A stretch of DNA of 64,000 nucleotides from Pseudomonas asplenii (lineage in GTDB: Bacteria; Pseudomonadota; Gammaproteobacteria; Pseudomonadales; Pseudomonadaceae): NCBI RefSeq assembly GCF_001293465.1, contig NZ_JSYZ01000003.1, forward strand, positions 405,901 to 469,900, in the 5' to 3' direction. This document shows, one piece after another, positions 35,311 to 44,243 of this stretch. Numbering within the stretch: position 1 is the stretch's first letter; the number at the start of each line of letters is the position of its first letter. A program made the translations under genes and the position numbers. Under the pieces are notes generated by a model that saw only the letters and a list, made by a program, of their open reading frames with translations, was not told the origin of the DNA and made no database searches.

Positions 35311-35928
35311 ATGACCGACATCAGCAAGTCCAGTCCGACGAAAGTCGAGATCATTCGCCGGGAGAACTGCTTCAAGGGCTTCTACCGGCTTGATCGCCTG
35401 CACCTGCGCCATGAGCTGTTCGCCGGTGGCATGGGCAAGGAGATCAATCGCGAGGTGTTCGTGCGCCATGATGCGGTGTGTGTGCTGCCCTACGATGCCC
35501 GGCGCGATGAAGTGGTATTGCTGGAGCAGTTCCGGGTCGGCGCCATGGACAAGACCGACAACCCGTGGATGGTCGAGCTGGTGGCCGGCCTGATTGACAA
35601 GGACGAGCAGCCGGAAGAGGTTGCCCATCGCGAGGCGCAGGAGGAAGCTGATCTGGCGCTGCAGGCGCTGTGGCCGATCACCCGCTACTTCCCGTCGCCT
35701 GGCGGCAGCAATGAGTTCGTTCATCTGTACCTGGGGCGTTGCCAGACCGAGGGGGCCGGCGGCCTGTATGGGCTGGTGGAGGAGAGCGAGGACATCCGGG
35801 CGACGGTCTGGGCCTTCGATGATGCCCTGCAGGCCGTGCGCGATGGGCGGATCATCAATGCGGCGTCGATCATTGCCTTGCAGTGGCTGGCGTTGAATCG
35901 TGCCGAAGTGAGGGGCTTATGGTCGTAA
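35311..35928 (+). CDS. nudF: ADP-ribose pyrophosphatase (Nudix)
   Basis: Predicted product of 205 residues. It hydrolyses ADP-ribose and ADP-sugars to AMP and sugar phosphate. The Nudix box is GLIDKDEQPEEVAHREAQEEADL, from Gly to the terminal Leu, with the catalytic glutamates of REAQEE. SPGGSNEFVHLYLGRC is the NudF-specific loop. AGAGGA precedes the ATG. First gene of a group with the DUF1249 gene and cpdA, as in E. coli (nudF-yqiB-cpdA-yqiA-parE). Confidence 0.94.
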   Translation: MTDISKSSPTKVEIIRRENCFKGFYRLDRLHLRHELFAGGMGKEINREVFVRHDAVCVLPYDARRDEVVLLEQFRVGAMDKTDNPWMVELVAGLIDKDEQPEEVAHREAQEEADLALQALWPITRYFPSPGGSNEFVHLYLGRCQTEGAGGLYGLVEESEDIRATVWAFDDALQAVRDGRIINAASIIALQWLALNRAEVRGLWS

Positions 35929-36371
35929 GTCTGCTGCGCGAGCGTTATCGGGTCGATCTGATCGGGCTGCAGGCAGCCTGCGAGGCGAACTATGCCCGCC
36001 TCATGCGCCTGCTGCCCGAGATGCGCGACCAGCAACGCGCCCGCCGGATTGCCGTGACCCAGGGCGACCAGATGCTTGGCGTGCTGGCCCTGGAGGTGCT
36101 GCAGGACTGTCCCTACACCACCACCCTGCTGGTGCGTCAGGAACACAGCCTGCCATGGTTGCCGGTGCCGCAGTTGCAGGTACAGGTCTACCACGATGCG
36201 CGCATGGCCGAGGTCATCAGCGCCGAGCATGCACGACGCTTTCGCAGTATCTACCCCTATCCGAACGCGGCCATGCACCAGCCGGATGAGAAGGCCCAGC
36301 TCAACATCTTCCTCGGCGAGTGGTTGAGCCACTGCCTGGCCTGTGGTCATGAATTCGAAGCGGTACGTTAA
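35919..36371 (+). CDS. DUF1249 protein (YqiB-like)
   Basis: Predicted product of 150 residues. It begins RERYRVDLIGLQAACEANYARLMRLLP and has SIYPYPNAAMHQPDEKAQLNIFLGEWL, both constant in YqiB/DUF1249 proteins. Function unknown; always next to nudF and cpdA. ATG 35919 overlaps nudF by ten bases and has GAGGGG upstream. Confidence 0.88.
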   Translation: MVVSLLRERYRVDLIGLQAACEANYARLMRLLPEMRDQQRARRIAVTQGDQMLGVLALEVLQDCPYTTTLLVRQEHSLPWLPVPQLQVQVYHDARMAEVISAEHARRFRSIYPYPNAAMHQPDEKAQLNIFLGEWLSHCLACGHEFEAVR

Positions 36372-36391
36372 TCGGGTTGTATCCGGCTAAA

Positions 36392-36456
36392 TGTGAACTG
36401 TGCCCGTTTTCAGCCATTTCCTCTTTGCAGGTTCCCTGACCATAATTGCGCGCAAT
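36392..36456 (+). promoter_or_regulatory. Possible Vfr/CRP half-site and palindrome before cpdA
   Basis: TGTGA at 36392-36396 is a CRP-type half-site with a poor partner half. A -10-like CATAAT lies at 36441-36446 and overlaps the start of a perfect palindrome ATTGCG-CGCAAT (36445-36456). In P. aeruginosa Vfr is known to activate cpdA. The match here is only suggestive. Confidence 0.3.
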
Positions 36457-36514
36457 GCGGTTTTGAACGAATCGGTTGAAACCTGTCCAGCCAGCAATTG
36501 CGGGAGAGAGCGCC

Positions 36515-37333
36515 TTGTCGAGCGTAGCCACTCAATCGACCACCACGGACTCGGTGCTGTTGGTCCAGCTGTCCGACAGCCATCTGTTTGCCGAGGCGGA
36601 CGGTACGCTGCTGGGCATGAATACCCGCGACAGCCTGCAGCGGGTGATCGATTGCGTCCTGGCCGAACAGCCGCGGATCGACCTGCTGCTGGCCAGCGGC
36701 GACCTGTCCCAGGACGGCACGCTGGAGTCCTACCAGTGCTTTCGCCGGATGAGCGGACGTATTCCGGCTCCGGCCCGCTGGTTTCCCGGCAACCACGACG
36801 AACTGCGCGAAATGACCGCGGCCGCCGCCGGCAGCGACCTGCTGGAACCGGTGGTGGATATCGGCAACTGGCGCGTGACACTGCTGGATTCCGCCGTGCC
36901 GGGCTCGGTGCCGGGGTTTCTGCAGGATGAACAGTTGCAGTTGCTGGAGCGCGCGCTCGGTGAGGCGCCGGAGCGTCATCACCTGATCTGTTTCCACCAC
37001 CATCCGGTATCGATCCAGTGCGCCTGGATGGAGCCGATCGGCTTGCGCAATCCGCAGGCGCTGTTCGCCGTGCTGGAGCGCTTTCCCCAGGCGCGGGCCC
37101 TGCTCTGGGGGCATATCCACCAGGAGTTCGACCGCGAGCACCAGGGCCTGCGCCTGCTGGCCTCGCCCTCGACCTGTATCCAGTTCGCGCCGGGCAGCGA
37201 AGATTTCAAGCTCGACGACAAGGCTCCCGGCTACCGTTGGCTGCGCCTGCATCCGGATGGCCAACTGGAGACCGGGGTATCGCGTGTTCAGGACTTCGAG
37301 TTCACCGTCGATCACGGCGGTACGGGTTACTGA
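36515..37333 (+). CDS. cpdA: 3',5'-cyclic-AMP phosphodiesterase
   Basis: Predicted product of 272 residues, calcineurin-like metallophosphoesterase that hydrolyses cAMP and so tunes Vfr-dependent control. The metal motifs are in order: QLSDSHLF, SGDLSQDG, GNHD, FHHHPV and GHIHQEF. TTG 36515 has GGGAGAG (36502-36508) in front and gives the family length; another TTG at 36476 would add 13 residues without a ribosome binding site. Close homologues of this gene sit between DUF1249 and yqiA genes. Confidence 0.93.
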   Translation: MSSVATQSTTTDSVLLVQLSDSHLFAEADGTLLGMNTRDSLQRVIDCVLAEQPRIDLLLASGDLSQDGTLESYQCFRRMSGRIPAPARWFPGNHDELREMTAAAAGSDLLEPVVDIGNWRVTLLDSAVPGSVPGFLQDEQLQLLERALGEAPERHHLICFHHHPVSIQCAWMEPIGLRNPQALFAVLERFPQARALLWGHIHQEFDREHQGLRLLASPSTCIQFAPGSEDFKLDDKAPGYRWLRLHPDGQLETGVSRVQDFEFTVDHGGTGY

Positions 37334-37426
37334 ACTTCCCCAATATAGGTAGGAAGTATCTCAGGGCGAGTCATGGCCCCGGACTCAGGCTAAACTGCGC
37401 GTCTTTGCCCGCCAGCGAGCGATGAC

Positions 37427-38035
37427 ATGTCCGGTTCGATCCTGTATATCCACGGCTTCAACAGTTCGCCCGAGTCGAAGAAGGCCACCCAACTGACAGA
37501 CGTGATGGCGATTCTGGGGCTTGGCGCACAATTGCGGGTCCCGGCCCTGCACCATCATCCACGCCAGGCGATGGCCCAGCTCGAGGCGGCGATCGCCGAA
37601 CTCGGACGTCCGCTGCTGGTCGGCAGCTCGCTCGGCGGCTACTATGCGACTCACCTGGCCGAGCGCCATGGCCTGAAGGCCCTGCTGGTCAACCCGGCGG
37701 TCAGCCCGCACCGGCTGTTCGACGGCTTTCTCGGCCCGCAGCAGAACCTCTACAGCGGTGAAACCTGGGAGCTGACCCTTGACCACGTGACGGCCCTGGC
37801 CGCCCTGGAAGTGCCAGCGCCGCAGGACCCGCAACGGTTTCAGGTATGGTTGCAAACGGCCGACGAAACCCTTGATTATCGCGCCGCGCAACAGTATTAC
37901 CGGGCGTGCGCCTTGCGTATCCAGGCCGGCGGCGACCACGGTTTCCAGGGCTTTGCCCGACAATTGCCGGCGTTGCTCAGTTTTGCCGGCATCGCTGCCG
38001 ATAAGTACCAAGCGATCGATTTCTCTGCACTTTGA
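37427..38035 (+). CDS. yqiA: YqiA/YcfP-family alpha/beta hydrolase (esterase)
   Basis: Predicted product of 202 residues. It opens ILYIHGFNSSPESKKA (oxyanion region); the nucleophile elbow is GSSLGGYYA; GGDHGFQGF supplies the catalytic His and acid region LQTADETLDY. E. coli YqiA hydrolyses short acyl esters. It sits directly before parE, the same order as in E. coli. True substrate unknown. Confidence 0.9.
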   Translation: MSGSILYIHGFNSSPESKKATQLTDVMAILGLGAQLRVPALHHHPRQAMAQLEAAIAELGRPLLVGSSLGGYYATHLAERHGLKALLVNPAVSPHRLFDGFLGPQQNLYSGETWELTLDHVTALAALEVPAPQDPQRFQVWLQTADETLDYRAAQQYYRACALRIQAGGDHGFQGFARQLPALLSFAGIAADKYQAIDFSAL

Positions 38036-38074
38036 GAATGACCCCTATTCATAGACGACTGATGAAGAGACCCC

Positions 38075-39979
38075 ATGGCCACTCCCAGCGCTAGCTCCTA
38101 TAACGCAGACGCCATCGAAGTCCTCTCGGGCCTCGACCCGGTGCGTAAACGTCCGGGCATGTACACCGACACCAGTCGGCCGAACCACCTCGCCCAGGAA
38201 GTCATCGACAACAGTGTCGACGAGGCCCTGGCCGGGCATGCCAAGTCGGTGCAGGTCATCCTGCATGCCGACCACTCCCTGGAGGTCTGCGACGACGGTC
38301 GCGGCATGCCGGTGGACATCCACCCGGAAGAGGGCGTATCCGGTGTCGAACTGATCCTCACCAAGCTGCATGCCGGCGGCAAGTTCTCCAACAAGAACTA
38401 CCAGTTCTCCGGCGGCCTGCACGGCGTGGGGATCTCCGTGGTCAACGCGCTGTCGACCCAGGTCCGGGTCAAGGTCAAGCGCGACGGCAACGAATACCAG
38501 ATGACCTTCGCCGATGGCTTCAAGGCCAGCGAGCTGGAAGTGGTCGGCAGTGTCGGCAAGCGCAATACCGGCACCAGCGTGTATTTCTCGCCGGACCCCA
38601 AGTACTTCGACTCGCCGAAGTTCTCCGTCAGCCGCCTCAAGCATGTGCTCAAGGCCAAGGCGGTGCTGTGCCCGGGGCTGCTGGTCAGCTTCGAGGACAA
38701 GGGCACCGGCGAGAAGGTCGAATGGCATTACGAGGACGGCCTGCGCTCCTACCTGGTGGATTCGGTCAGCGGTTTCGAACGCCTGCCGGACGAGCCGTTC
38801 TGCGGCAGCCTGGCCGGTAACAAGGAGGCGGTCGACTGGGCCCTGCTGTGGTTGCCCGAAGGCGGCGACAGCCTCCAGGAAAGCTACGTCAACCTGATTC
38901 CGACCGCCCAGGGCGGTACCCATGTCAACGGCCTGCGCCAGGGCCTGCTCGATGCCATGCGCGAGTTCTGCGAGTTCCGCAGCCTGCTGCCGCGTGGCGT
39001 CAAGCTGGCGCCGGAAGACGTCTGGGAGCGGATTGCCTTCGTGCTTTCGATGAAGATGCAGGAACCGCAGTTCTCCGGGCAGACCAAGGAACGCCTGTCG
39101 TCCCGCGAGGCCGCCGCGTTCGTTTCCGGAGTGGTCAAGGATGCCTTCAGCCTGTGGCTCAACGCCAACCCCGAGCTGGGCATGCAACTGGCCGAACTGG
39201 CTATCAGCAACGCCGGGCGCCGCCTGAAGGCGAGCAAGAAGGTCGAGCGCAAGCGCATCACCCAGGGACCGGCGCTGCCGGGCAAGCTGGCCGATTGCGT
39301 CGGGCAGGACCCGCTGCGTTCCGAACTGTTCCTGGTCGAGGGTGATTCCGCCGGCGGTTCGGCCAAGCAGGCGCGGGACAAGGAGTTCCAGGCGATCCTG
39401 CCGCTGCGCGGGAAGATCCTCAACACTTGGGAAGTCGACGGCGGTGAAGTGCTCGCCAGCCAGGAAGTGCACAACATCGCCGTGGCCATCGGCGTCGATC
39501 CGGGCGCCGAGGACATGAGCCAACTGCGCTACGGCAAGATCTGCATCCTTGCCGACGCCGACTCCGACGGCCTGCACATCGCCACGCTGCTGTGCGCGCT
39601 GTTCGTCCAGCATTTCCGCCCGCTGGTGGATGCCGGTCACGTCTACGTGGCGATGCCGCCGCTGTACCGGATCGACCTCGGCAAGGAGATCTTCTACGCG
39701 CTGGATGAAGCCGAGCGCGACGGCATTCTCGACCGCCTGGTGGCCGAGAAGAAACGTGGCAAGCCGCAGGTCACCCGATTCAAGGGGCTGGGTGAAATGA
39801 ACCCGCCGCAACTGCGCGAAACCACCATGGACCCCAACACCCGGCGCCTGGTGCAACTGACCCTGGACGATTTCGCCGCGACCGCGGAAATCATGGACAT
39901 GCTGCTGGCGAAAAAACGCGCCGGCGATCGCAAGACCTGGCTGGAGTCCAAGGGCGACCTGGCGGAGGTGCTGGTCTGA
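38075..39979 (+). CDS. parE: DNA topoisomerase IV subunit B
   Basis: Predicted product of 634 residues. GHKL ATPase domain with NSVDEALAG, DDGRGMPVDIH and GGLHGVGISVVNALS; TOPRIM domain with EGDSAGGSAKQARDK and DADSDGLHI. With ParC it decatenates daughter chromosomes. The next gene starts on its last stop base. parC follows after one gene and a 23-codon frame. Confidence 0.97.
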   Translation: MATPSASSYNADAIEVLSGLDPVRKRPGMYTDTSRPNHLAQEVIDNSVDEALAGHAKSVQVILHADHSLEVCDDGRGMPVDIHPEEGVSGVELILTKLHAGGKFSNKNYQFSGGLHGVGISVVNALSTQVRVKVKRDGNEYQMTFADGFKASELEVVGSVGKRNTGTSVYFSPDPKYFDSPKFSVSRLKHVLKAKAVLCPGLLVSFEDKGTGEKVEWHYEDGLRSYLVDSVSGFERLPDEPFCGSLAGNKEAVDWALLWLPEGGDSLQESYVNLIPTAQGGTHVNGLRQGLLDAMREFCEFRSLLPRGVKLAPEDVWERIAFVLSMKMQEPQFSGQTKERLSSREAAAFVSGVVKDAFSLWLNANPELGMQLAELAISNAGRRLKASKKVERKRITQGPALPGKLADCVGQDPLRSELFLVEGDSAGGSAKQARDKEFQAILPLRGKILNTWEVDGGEVLASQEVHNIAVAIGVDPGAEDMSQLRYGKICILADADSDGLHIATLLCALFVQHFRPLVDAGHVYVAMPPLYRIDLGKEIFYALDEAERDGILDRLVAEKKRGKPQVTRFKGLGEMNPPQLRETTMDPNTRRLVQLTLDDFAATAEIMDMLLAKKRAGDRKTWLESKGDLAEVLV

Positions 39980-40959
39980 TGCGCAGAGCCCTCGCGGCGC
40001 TGTTGCTGCTGGTCGCATGGCCGGCGCTCGCCGACTCGGTACCGGAGCTCAAGCTGTTGTCCGAGCATCCGGTCGAGGGCATGCGTGGTGGCAACCTCTC
40101 CGGGTTGGCGCTGTGTGGCAGGGAATTGTGGACGATTTCGGATCGCGACGATGACCTGCTGTATCGGCTGGACACCTCGAGCCGGGTCTGGAAGGCCGAG
40201 GGCACGCACCTGGAGGTACCGTCGGTACCCGACAGCGGTCTGCCCTGGGGGCTGCGGCTGAAGACCTGGGCGGCGTCGTTCATTCGCGGTGGCGAGCTGG
40301 ATTTCGAAGGGCTGAGCTGCGACGACGCGGGTAACCGCTATATCGTCAGCGAGGCTCATGCGGCGGTGCTGAAGGTGCCGCCGAGTGGGGCACCGCAGTG
40401 GCTGGCGATTGCCCCGAAGCTCGTCAGCGAGGCACGGGACAATGGGATGTTGCTGCACTTCAATGCCCTGTTCGAAGGCCTGGCTGTCAGCCCGCGGGGC
40501 GATCGCCTGTGGCTGGCGGCCGAACGCGAGCGGCGTGGCCTGTTGCTGCTCGAGCGGCAATCGACACAATGGGACTGCAAGGGCTCCTGCGTGCTGATGA
40601 GCGAAGATGGCAACCAGATGCAGCCAGCGCAGTTCCCGAACGCCAGGGCGGTGACCCGCGACTTCGCCGACCTGTCGCTGTTCAAGGGCAAGCTGTTTAC
40701 CCTGGAGCGCAACGCCTATCGGATCTGTCGCCGTGATGCGCAAACTGGCGAGGTCGAGCGTTGCTGGTCGTTTGCCGCCGAGGCGCTGACCGAGCCACGG
40801 CGTTATCCACAGAACTACGGTCTGGCCGAAGCCCTGGTGGTCGACGCCGACGGGGCCTGGATCGGCCTGGACAACAACGACGGGGCCCGCGCCGATGGCG
40901 AGGCCCGGCCGATCGTCTGGCGCTTTGCCGCGCCGGCAGGCGGCTGGAGCCGGCCATGA
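39979..40959 (+). CDS. Periplasmic esterase-like (phytase-like fold) protein
   Basis: Predicted product of 326 residues with a signal peptide (MRRALAALLLLVAWPALADS, cleavage probably after ALA). GNLSGLALCGRELWTISDRDDDLLYRLD and ELDFEGLSCDDAGNRYIVSEA match the 'esterase-like activity of phytase' domain, a beta-propeller with acidic metal-binding motifs. Function unproven. It lies between parE and parC in pseudomonads, coupled to parE by a one-base overlap. Confidence 0.82.
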   Translation: MRRALAALLLLVAWPALADSVPELKLLSEHPVEGMRGGNLSGLALCGRELWTISDRDDDLLYRLDTSSRVWKAEGTHLEVPSVPDSGLPWGLRLKTWAASFIRGGELDFEGLSCDDAGNRYIVSEAHAAVLKVPPSGAPQWLAIAPKLVSEARDNGMLLHFNALFEGLAVSPRGDRLWLAAERERRGLLLLERQSTQWDCKGSCVLMSEDGNQMQPAQFPNARAVTRDFADLSLFKGKLFTLERNAYRICRRDAQTGEVERCWSFAAEALTEPRRYPQNYGLAEALVVDADGAWIGLDNNDGARADGEARPIVWRFAAPAGGWSRP

Positions 40960-41027
40960 GCGCTTTGAAACAACTTGAATTCACCCAGCGTGGTGGCACC
41001 TTGCTGCTGCGCCAGACTACGAACTGA
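40956..41027 (+). CDS. Short coupled frame (23 residues), possible gene remnant
   Basis: ATG 40956 overlaps the stop of the previous gene by four bases (ATGA), as genes in this operon do, but the frame ends after 23 codons (starts [11 protein letters not shown]). In some pseudomonads I recall a small aspartic-protease gene between these two genes; this could be its truncated remnant or just a translational relay into parC, which starts 11 bases later. No similarity can be judged at this length. Confidence 0.3.
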   Translation: MSALKQLEFTQRGGTLLLRQTTN

Positions 41028-41037
41028 TGAGGCCCGC

Positions 41038-43296
41038 ATGAGCGAATCCCTTGATCTCAGCCTGGATGGCGTGGAACGCCGGTCATTGGCTGACTTCACC
41101 GAACAGGCCTACCTCAACTACTCCATGTACGTGATCATGGACCGTGCACTGCCGCATATCGGCGACGGCCTCAAGCCGGTGCAACGGCGGATCGTCTACG
41201 CCATGAGTGAGCTGGGGCTGGACGCCGATGCCAAGCACAAGAAGTCCGCCAGGACCGTCGGTGACGTGCTCGGCAAGTTCCACCCCCACGGCGACTCGGC
41301 CTGCTATGAAGCGATGGTGCTGATGGCGCAGCCGTTCAGCTACCGTTACACGCTGGTGGACGGCCAGGGCAACTGGGGGGCGCCGGATGATCCGAAGTCC
41401 TTCGCCGCCATGCGCTACACCGAGTCGCGGCTGTCGCGCTACTCCGAAGTGCTGCTCAGCGAATTGGGCCAGGGCACCGCGGACTGGGTGCCGAACTTCG
41501 ATGGCACCCTGGAAGAGCCTGCTGTATTGCCGGCACGTTTGCCGAACATCCTGCTCAATGGCACCACCGGTATCGCCGTGGGCATGGCCACCGACGTACC
41601 GCCGCACAACCTGCGGGAAGTCGCCAATGCCTGCGTGCACCTGCTCGATGAGCCCAAGGCCACGGTGGAGGATCTGTGCAAGTTCGTCCCCGGGCCTGAC
41701 TATCCGACCGAAGCGGAAATCATCACGCCCCAGGCCGATCTGCTGAAAATCTACGAAACCGGACGTGGCTCGGTGCGCATGCGGGCGGTCTACCGCGTCG
41801 AGGATGGCGACATCGTGGTGCATGCCTTGCCGCACCAGGTCTCCGGGGCCAAGGTGCTGGAGCAGATCGCCGCGCAGATGCAGGCCAAGAAGCTGCCGAT
41901 GGTCGCCGACCTGCGTGATGAGTCCGATCACGAGCATCCGTGCCGTATCGTGATCATCCCGCGCTCCAATCGGGTCGATCCCGAAGAGCTGATGCAGCAT
42001 CTGTTCGCCACCACCGACCTGGAGTCCAGCTACCGGGTCAACGTCAATATCATCGGCCTGGACGGCAAGCCGCAGTTGAAGAACCTGCGTTCGCTGCTGG
42101 TGGAGTGGCTGGAGTTCCGGATCAACACCGTTCGTCGTCGCCTGAAGTTCCGTCTGGACAAGGTCGAGAAGCGCCTGCACCTGTTGGACGGCTTGTTGAT
42201 CGCCTACCTCAACCTGGATGAAGTGATCCACATCATCCGTACCGAGGAGCATCCCCGCGCCAAGCTGATCGAGCGGTTCACCCTCGACGATATCCAGGCC
42301 GACTACATTCTCGACACCCGTCTGCGTCAGCTGGCGCGCCTGGAAGAGATGAAGTTGCGCGGCGAGCAGGACGAACTGCTCAAGGAGCAGGCCAAGCTGC
42401 TGGCGCTGCTGGCCAGCGAAGCCAAGCTGAAGAAACTGGTGCGCAGCGAGCTGCTTGCCGATGCGCAGACCTACGGCGATGACCGCCGTTCGCCGATCGT
42501 TGCGCGTGCCGAAGCCAAGGCTTTGTCGGAAAACGAACTGATGCCCACTGAGCCGGTAACGGTCGTTCTGTCGGAAAAAGGTTGGGTTCGCTGTGCAAAA
42601 GGTCATGATATTGACGCCACCGGCTTGTCCTATAAGGCTGGCGATGGCTTCAAGACTGCGGCGGCCGGACGTTCCAACCAGTTTGCGGTGTTCATCGACT
42701 CCACCGGCCGCAGCTACTCGGTGGCGGCTCACACGCTGCCATCGGCGCGTGGTCAGGGCGAACCGCTGACCGGTCGTCTGACGCCACCGCCGGGCGCGAG
42801 CTTCGAGTGCGTGCTGCTGCCGGAGGACGAAGCGCTGTATGTCATTGCGTCTGACGCGGGCTACGGTTTCGTGGTCAAGGGTGAGGACCTGCAGGCCAAG
42901 AACAAGGCGGGCAAGACGCTGTTGAGCCTGCCCAACGGTTCGAAGGTGATGGCTCCGCGGCCGGTGACCGATCGCGAGCAGAACTGGCTGGCGGCGGTGA
43001 CCACCGAAGGCCGCCTGCTGATCTTCAAGATCAGCGACCTGCCGCAACTGGGCAAGGGCAAGGGCAACAAGATCATCGGCGTTCCCGGTGAGCGGGTGGC
43101 CAGCCGCGAGGAGTACGTCAGTGACCTGGCGGTGCTGCCGGAAGGCGCGACGCTGGTGCTGCAGGCCGGCAAACGCACCTTGTCGCTCAAGGCTGATGAC
43201 CTGGAGCATTACAAGGGCGAGCGCGGTCGTCGGGGCAACAAGTTGCCGCGTGGCTTCCAGCGCGTCGATGCGTTGTTGGTAGAGACTGGCAATTAG
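41038..43296 (+). CDS. parC: DNA topoisomerase IV subunit A
   Basis: Predicted product of 752 residues. The catalytic Tyr is in [11 protein letters not shown]. The quinolone-resistance region reads [15 protein letters not shown] with Ser87 and Glu91, the wild-type residues, so no ParC-type quinolone resistance is predicted. The C-terminal beta-pinwheel carries the repeats. ATG 41038 gives the family start [15 protein letters not shown], preceded by TGAGG. Confidence 0.97.
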   Translation: MSESLDLSLDGVERRSLADFTEQAYLNYSMYVIMDRALPHIGDGLKPVQRRIVYAMSELGLDADAKHKKSARTVGDVLGKFHPHGDSACYEAMVLMAQPFSYRYTLVDGQGNWGAPDDPKSFAAMRYTESRLSRYSEVLLSELGQGTADWVPNFDGTLEEPAVLPARLPNILLNGTTGIAVGMATDVPPHNLREVANACVHLLDEPKATVEDLCKFVPGPDYPTEAEIITPQADLLKIYETGRGSVRMRAVYRVEDGDIVVHALPHQVSGAKVLEQIAAQMQAKKLPMVADLRDESDHEHPCRIVIIPRSNRVDPEELMQHLFATTDLESSYRVNVNIIGLDGKPQLKNLRSLLVEWLEFRINTVRRRLKFRLDKVEKRLHLLDGLLIAYLNLDEVIHIIRTEEHPRAKLIERFTLDDIQADYILDTRLRQLARLEEMKLRGEQDELLKEQAKLLALLASEAKLKKLVRSELLADAQTYGDDRRSPIVARAEAKALSENELMPTEPVTVVLSEKGWVRCAKGHDIDATGLSYKAGDGFKTAAAGRSNQFAVFIDSTGRSYSVAAHTLPSARGQGEPLTGRLTPPPGASFECVLLPEDEALYVIASDAGYGFVVKGEDLQAKNKAGKTLLSLPNGSKVMAPRPVTDREQNWLAAVTTEGRLLIFKISDLPQLGKGKGNKIIGVPGERVASREEYVSDLAVLPEGATLVLQAGKRTLSLKADDLEHYKGERGRRGNKLPRGFQRVDALLVETGN

Positions 43297-43307
43297 TCCG
43301 GTCCAGT

Positions 43308-43342
43308 GCGTCTGTCCTGTTTTTTTAGCGCAGGATAGACGC
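43308..43342. terminator. Hairpin after parC
   Basis: GCGTCTGTCCTG (43308-43319) pairs with CAGGATAGACGC (43331-43342), with one G-T wobble and an 11-base loop that contains seven T. It begins 12 bases after the parC stop. The T-run is in the loop, not behind the stem, so it is not a textbook terminator on the plus strand. Confidence 0.45.
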
Positions 43343-43359
43343 CGCAACACTGGAGTAAC

Positions 43360-43386
43360 GGCGCATATTCACGGATGATATGCGCC
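43360..43386. repeat. Perfect 9-bp inverted repeat before the PqiC-like gene
   Basis: GGCGCATAT (43360-43368), nine bases, ATATGCGCC (43378-43386). It lies 87 bases before the lipoprotein start, in the 176-base gap after parC. It could be an operator or a leader hairpin. No -10/-35 pair is clear. Confidence 0.45.
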
Positions 43387-43472
43387 TCTTGGGCGGCCGC
43401 ATGGCGGAGCGCCCGGACGAATTTTCTGGATCAGACTGTGGCGTGCCTCACGGTGGCCACCTGGATGGGATG

Positions 43473-44186
43473 ATGACTGTTCTGCGCCTTCCTTTAATGT
43501 TGCTGCTCACCGGCGTGCTCGGTTTGGCCGGCTGCAGCGTTAACAAGCCGGTTTCCTTATATCAGCTGGACAGTGGCACGCCGGGCCAACCTCAACAAAG
43601 CGCGGGCATGTTCGTGGTACTGGGCCCTGTCACCCTGGCCGACTACCTGCAACGCGAAACCCTGCTGCAACGTCAGCCCGACGGCAGCCTGACGGCGGCA
43701 ACCGACGGCCGCTGGGCGGGTAGCCTGTCTTCGGACATCAACCAGTTGCTGGTCCGGCAACTGGCCTGGCGGCTGGACAGCCAGCGGGTCGTGCTGTCGC
43801 CGGCGACGGCTGGCGCGACACCGGATGTGCAGGTGCTGCTGTCGATCACCCGCCTGGACTCCGGCACCAAGCAGCCGGCGATCCTCGATGCCCAATGGCG
43901 CCTGCTGGATCGGCGTGGCCAGGTGCGGGACAACCGTATCGTGCACCTGGAGCAGCAGCATGCCGGTTCCTCGGCGGCACAGGTCCAGGCCCAGGGGGAG
44001 TTGCTGCAGCGTCTGGCCGAGCAGTTGAGCGTGGCCCTCAAGCCACTGGCCAACCAGCCGCCGGTTGCCGAAGTGAGGAGCAAGCCGCCAGCCGCACCGG
44101 CCCCGACCAAGCAGGCCGAACCGCAGAAGCCGAAGATCCCGATGGCCACGCCGATCCGCACGGATATGGAAGTGTTCCGTTTCTGA
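43473..44186 (+). CDS. PqiC-like (ABC transport auxiliary) lipoprotein
   Basis: Predicted product of 237 residues. The signal peptide MTVLRLPLMLLLTGVLGLAGC ends in the lipobox LAGC. YQLDSGTPG, VLGPVTLADYLQRETLLQR and DINQLLVRQLAWRLDSQRVVL fit PqiC/DUF330 proteins, which link MCE-type lipid transporters to the outer membrane. The C-terminus is rich in Pro, Ala and Lys. No pqiA, pqiB or MCE gene is near, so it is an orphan. ATG 43470 is an equally possible start. A strong terminator follows. Confidence 0.78.
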   Translation: MTVLRLPLMLLLTGVLGLAGCSVNKPVSLYQLDSGTPGQPQQSAGMFVVLGPVTLADYLQRETLLQRQPDGSLTAATDGRWAGSLSSDINQLLVRQLAWRLDSQRVVLSPATAGATPDVQVLLSITRLDSGTKQPAILDAQWRLLDRRGQVRDNRIVHLEQQHAGSSAAQVQAQGELLQRLAEQLSVALKPLANQPPVAEVRSKPPAAPAPTKQAEPQKPKIPMATPIRTDMEVFRF

Positions 44187-44202
44187 GGCCACGCCGGATA
44201 AC

Positions 44203-44232
44203 AAAAAGCCCGCACTCGTTGCGGGCTTTTTT
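44203..44232 (+). terminator. Rho-independent terminator after the PqiC-like gene
   Basis: AAAAAGCCCGC, a 7-base loop, GCGGGC and six T: a textbook terminator. The A-run on the other side makes it work for the converging gene at 44244-45770 as well. Confidence 0.95.
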
Positions 44233-44243
44233 GTGGGTGGCGA

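Noticed and set aside
41281..41313. Quinolone-resistance change in ParC
   Set aside because: Ser87 and Glu91 are the wild-type residues.
41083..43350. 755-codon minus-strand frame opposite parC
   Set aside because: Same reason: no domain, full overlap with parC.
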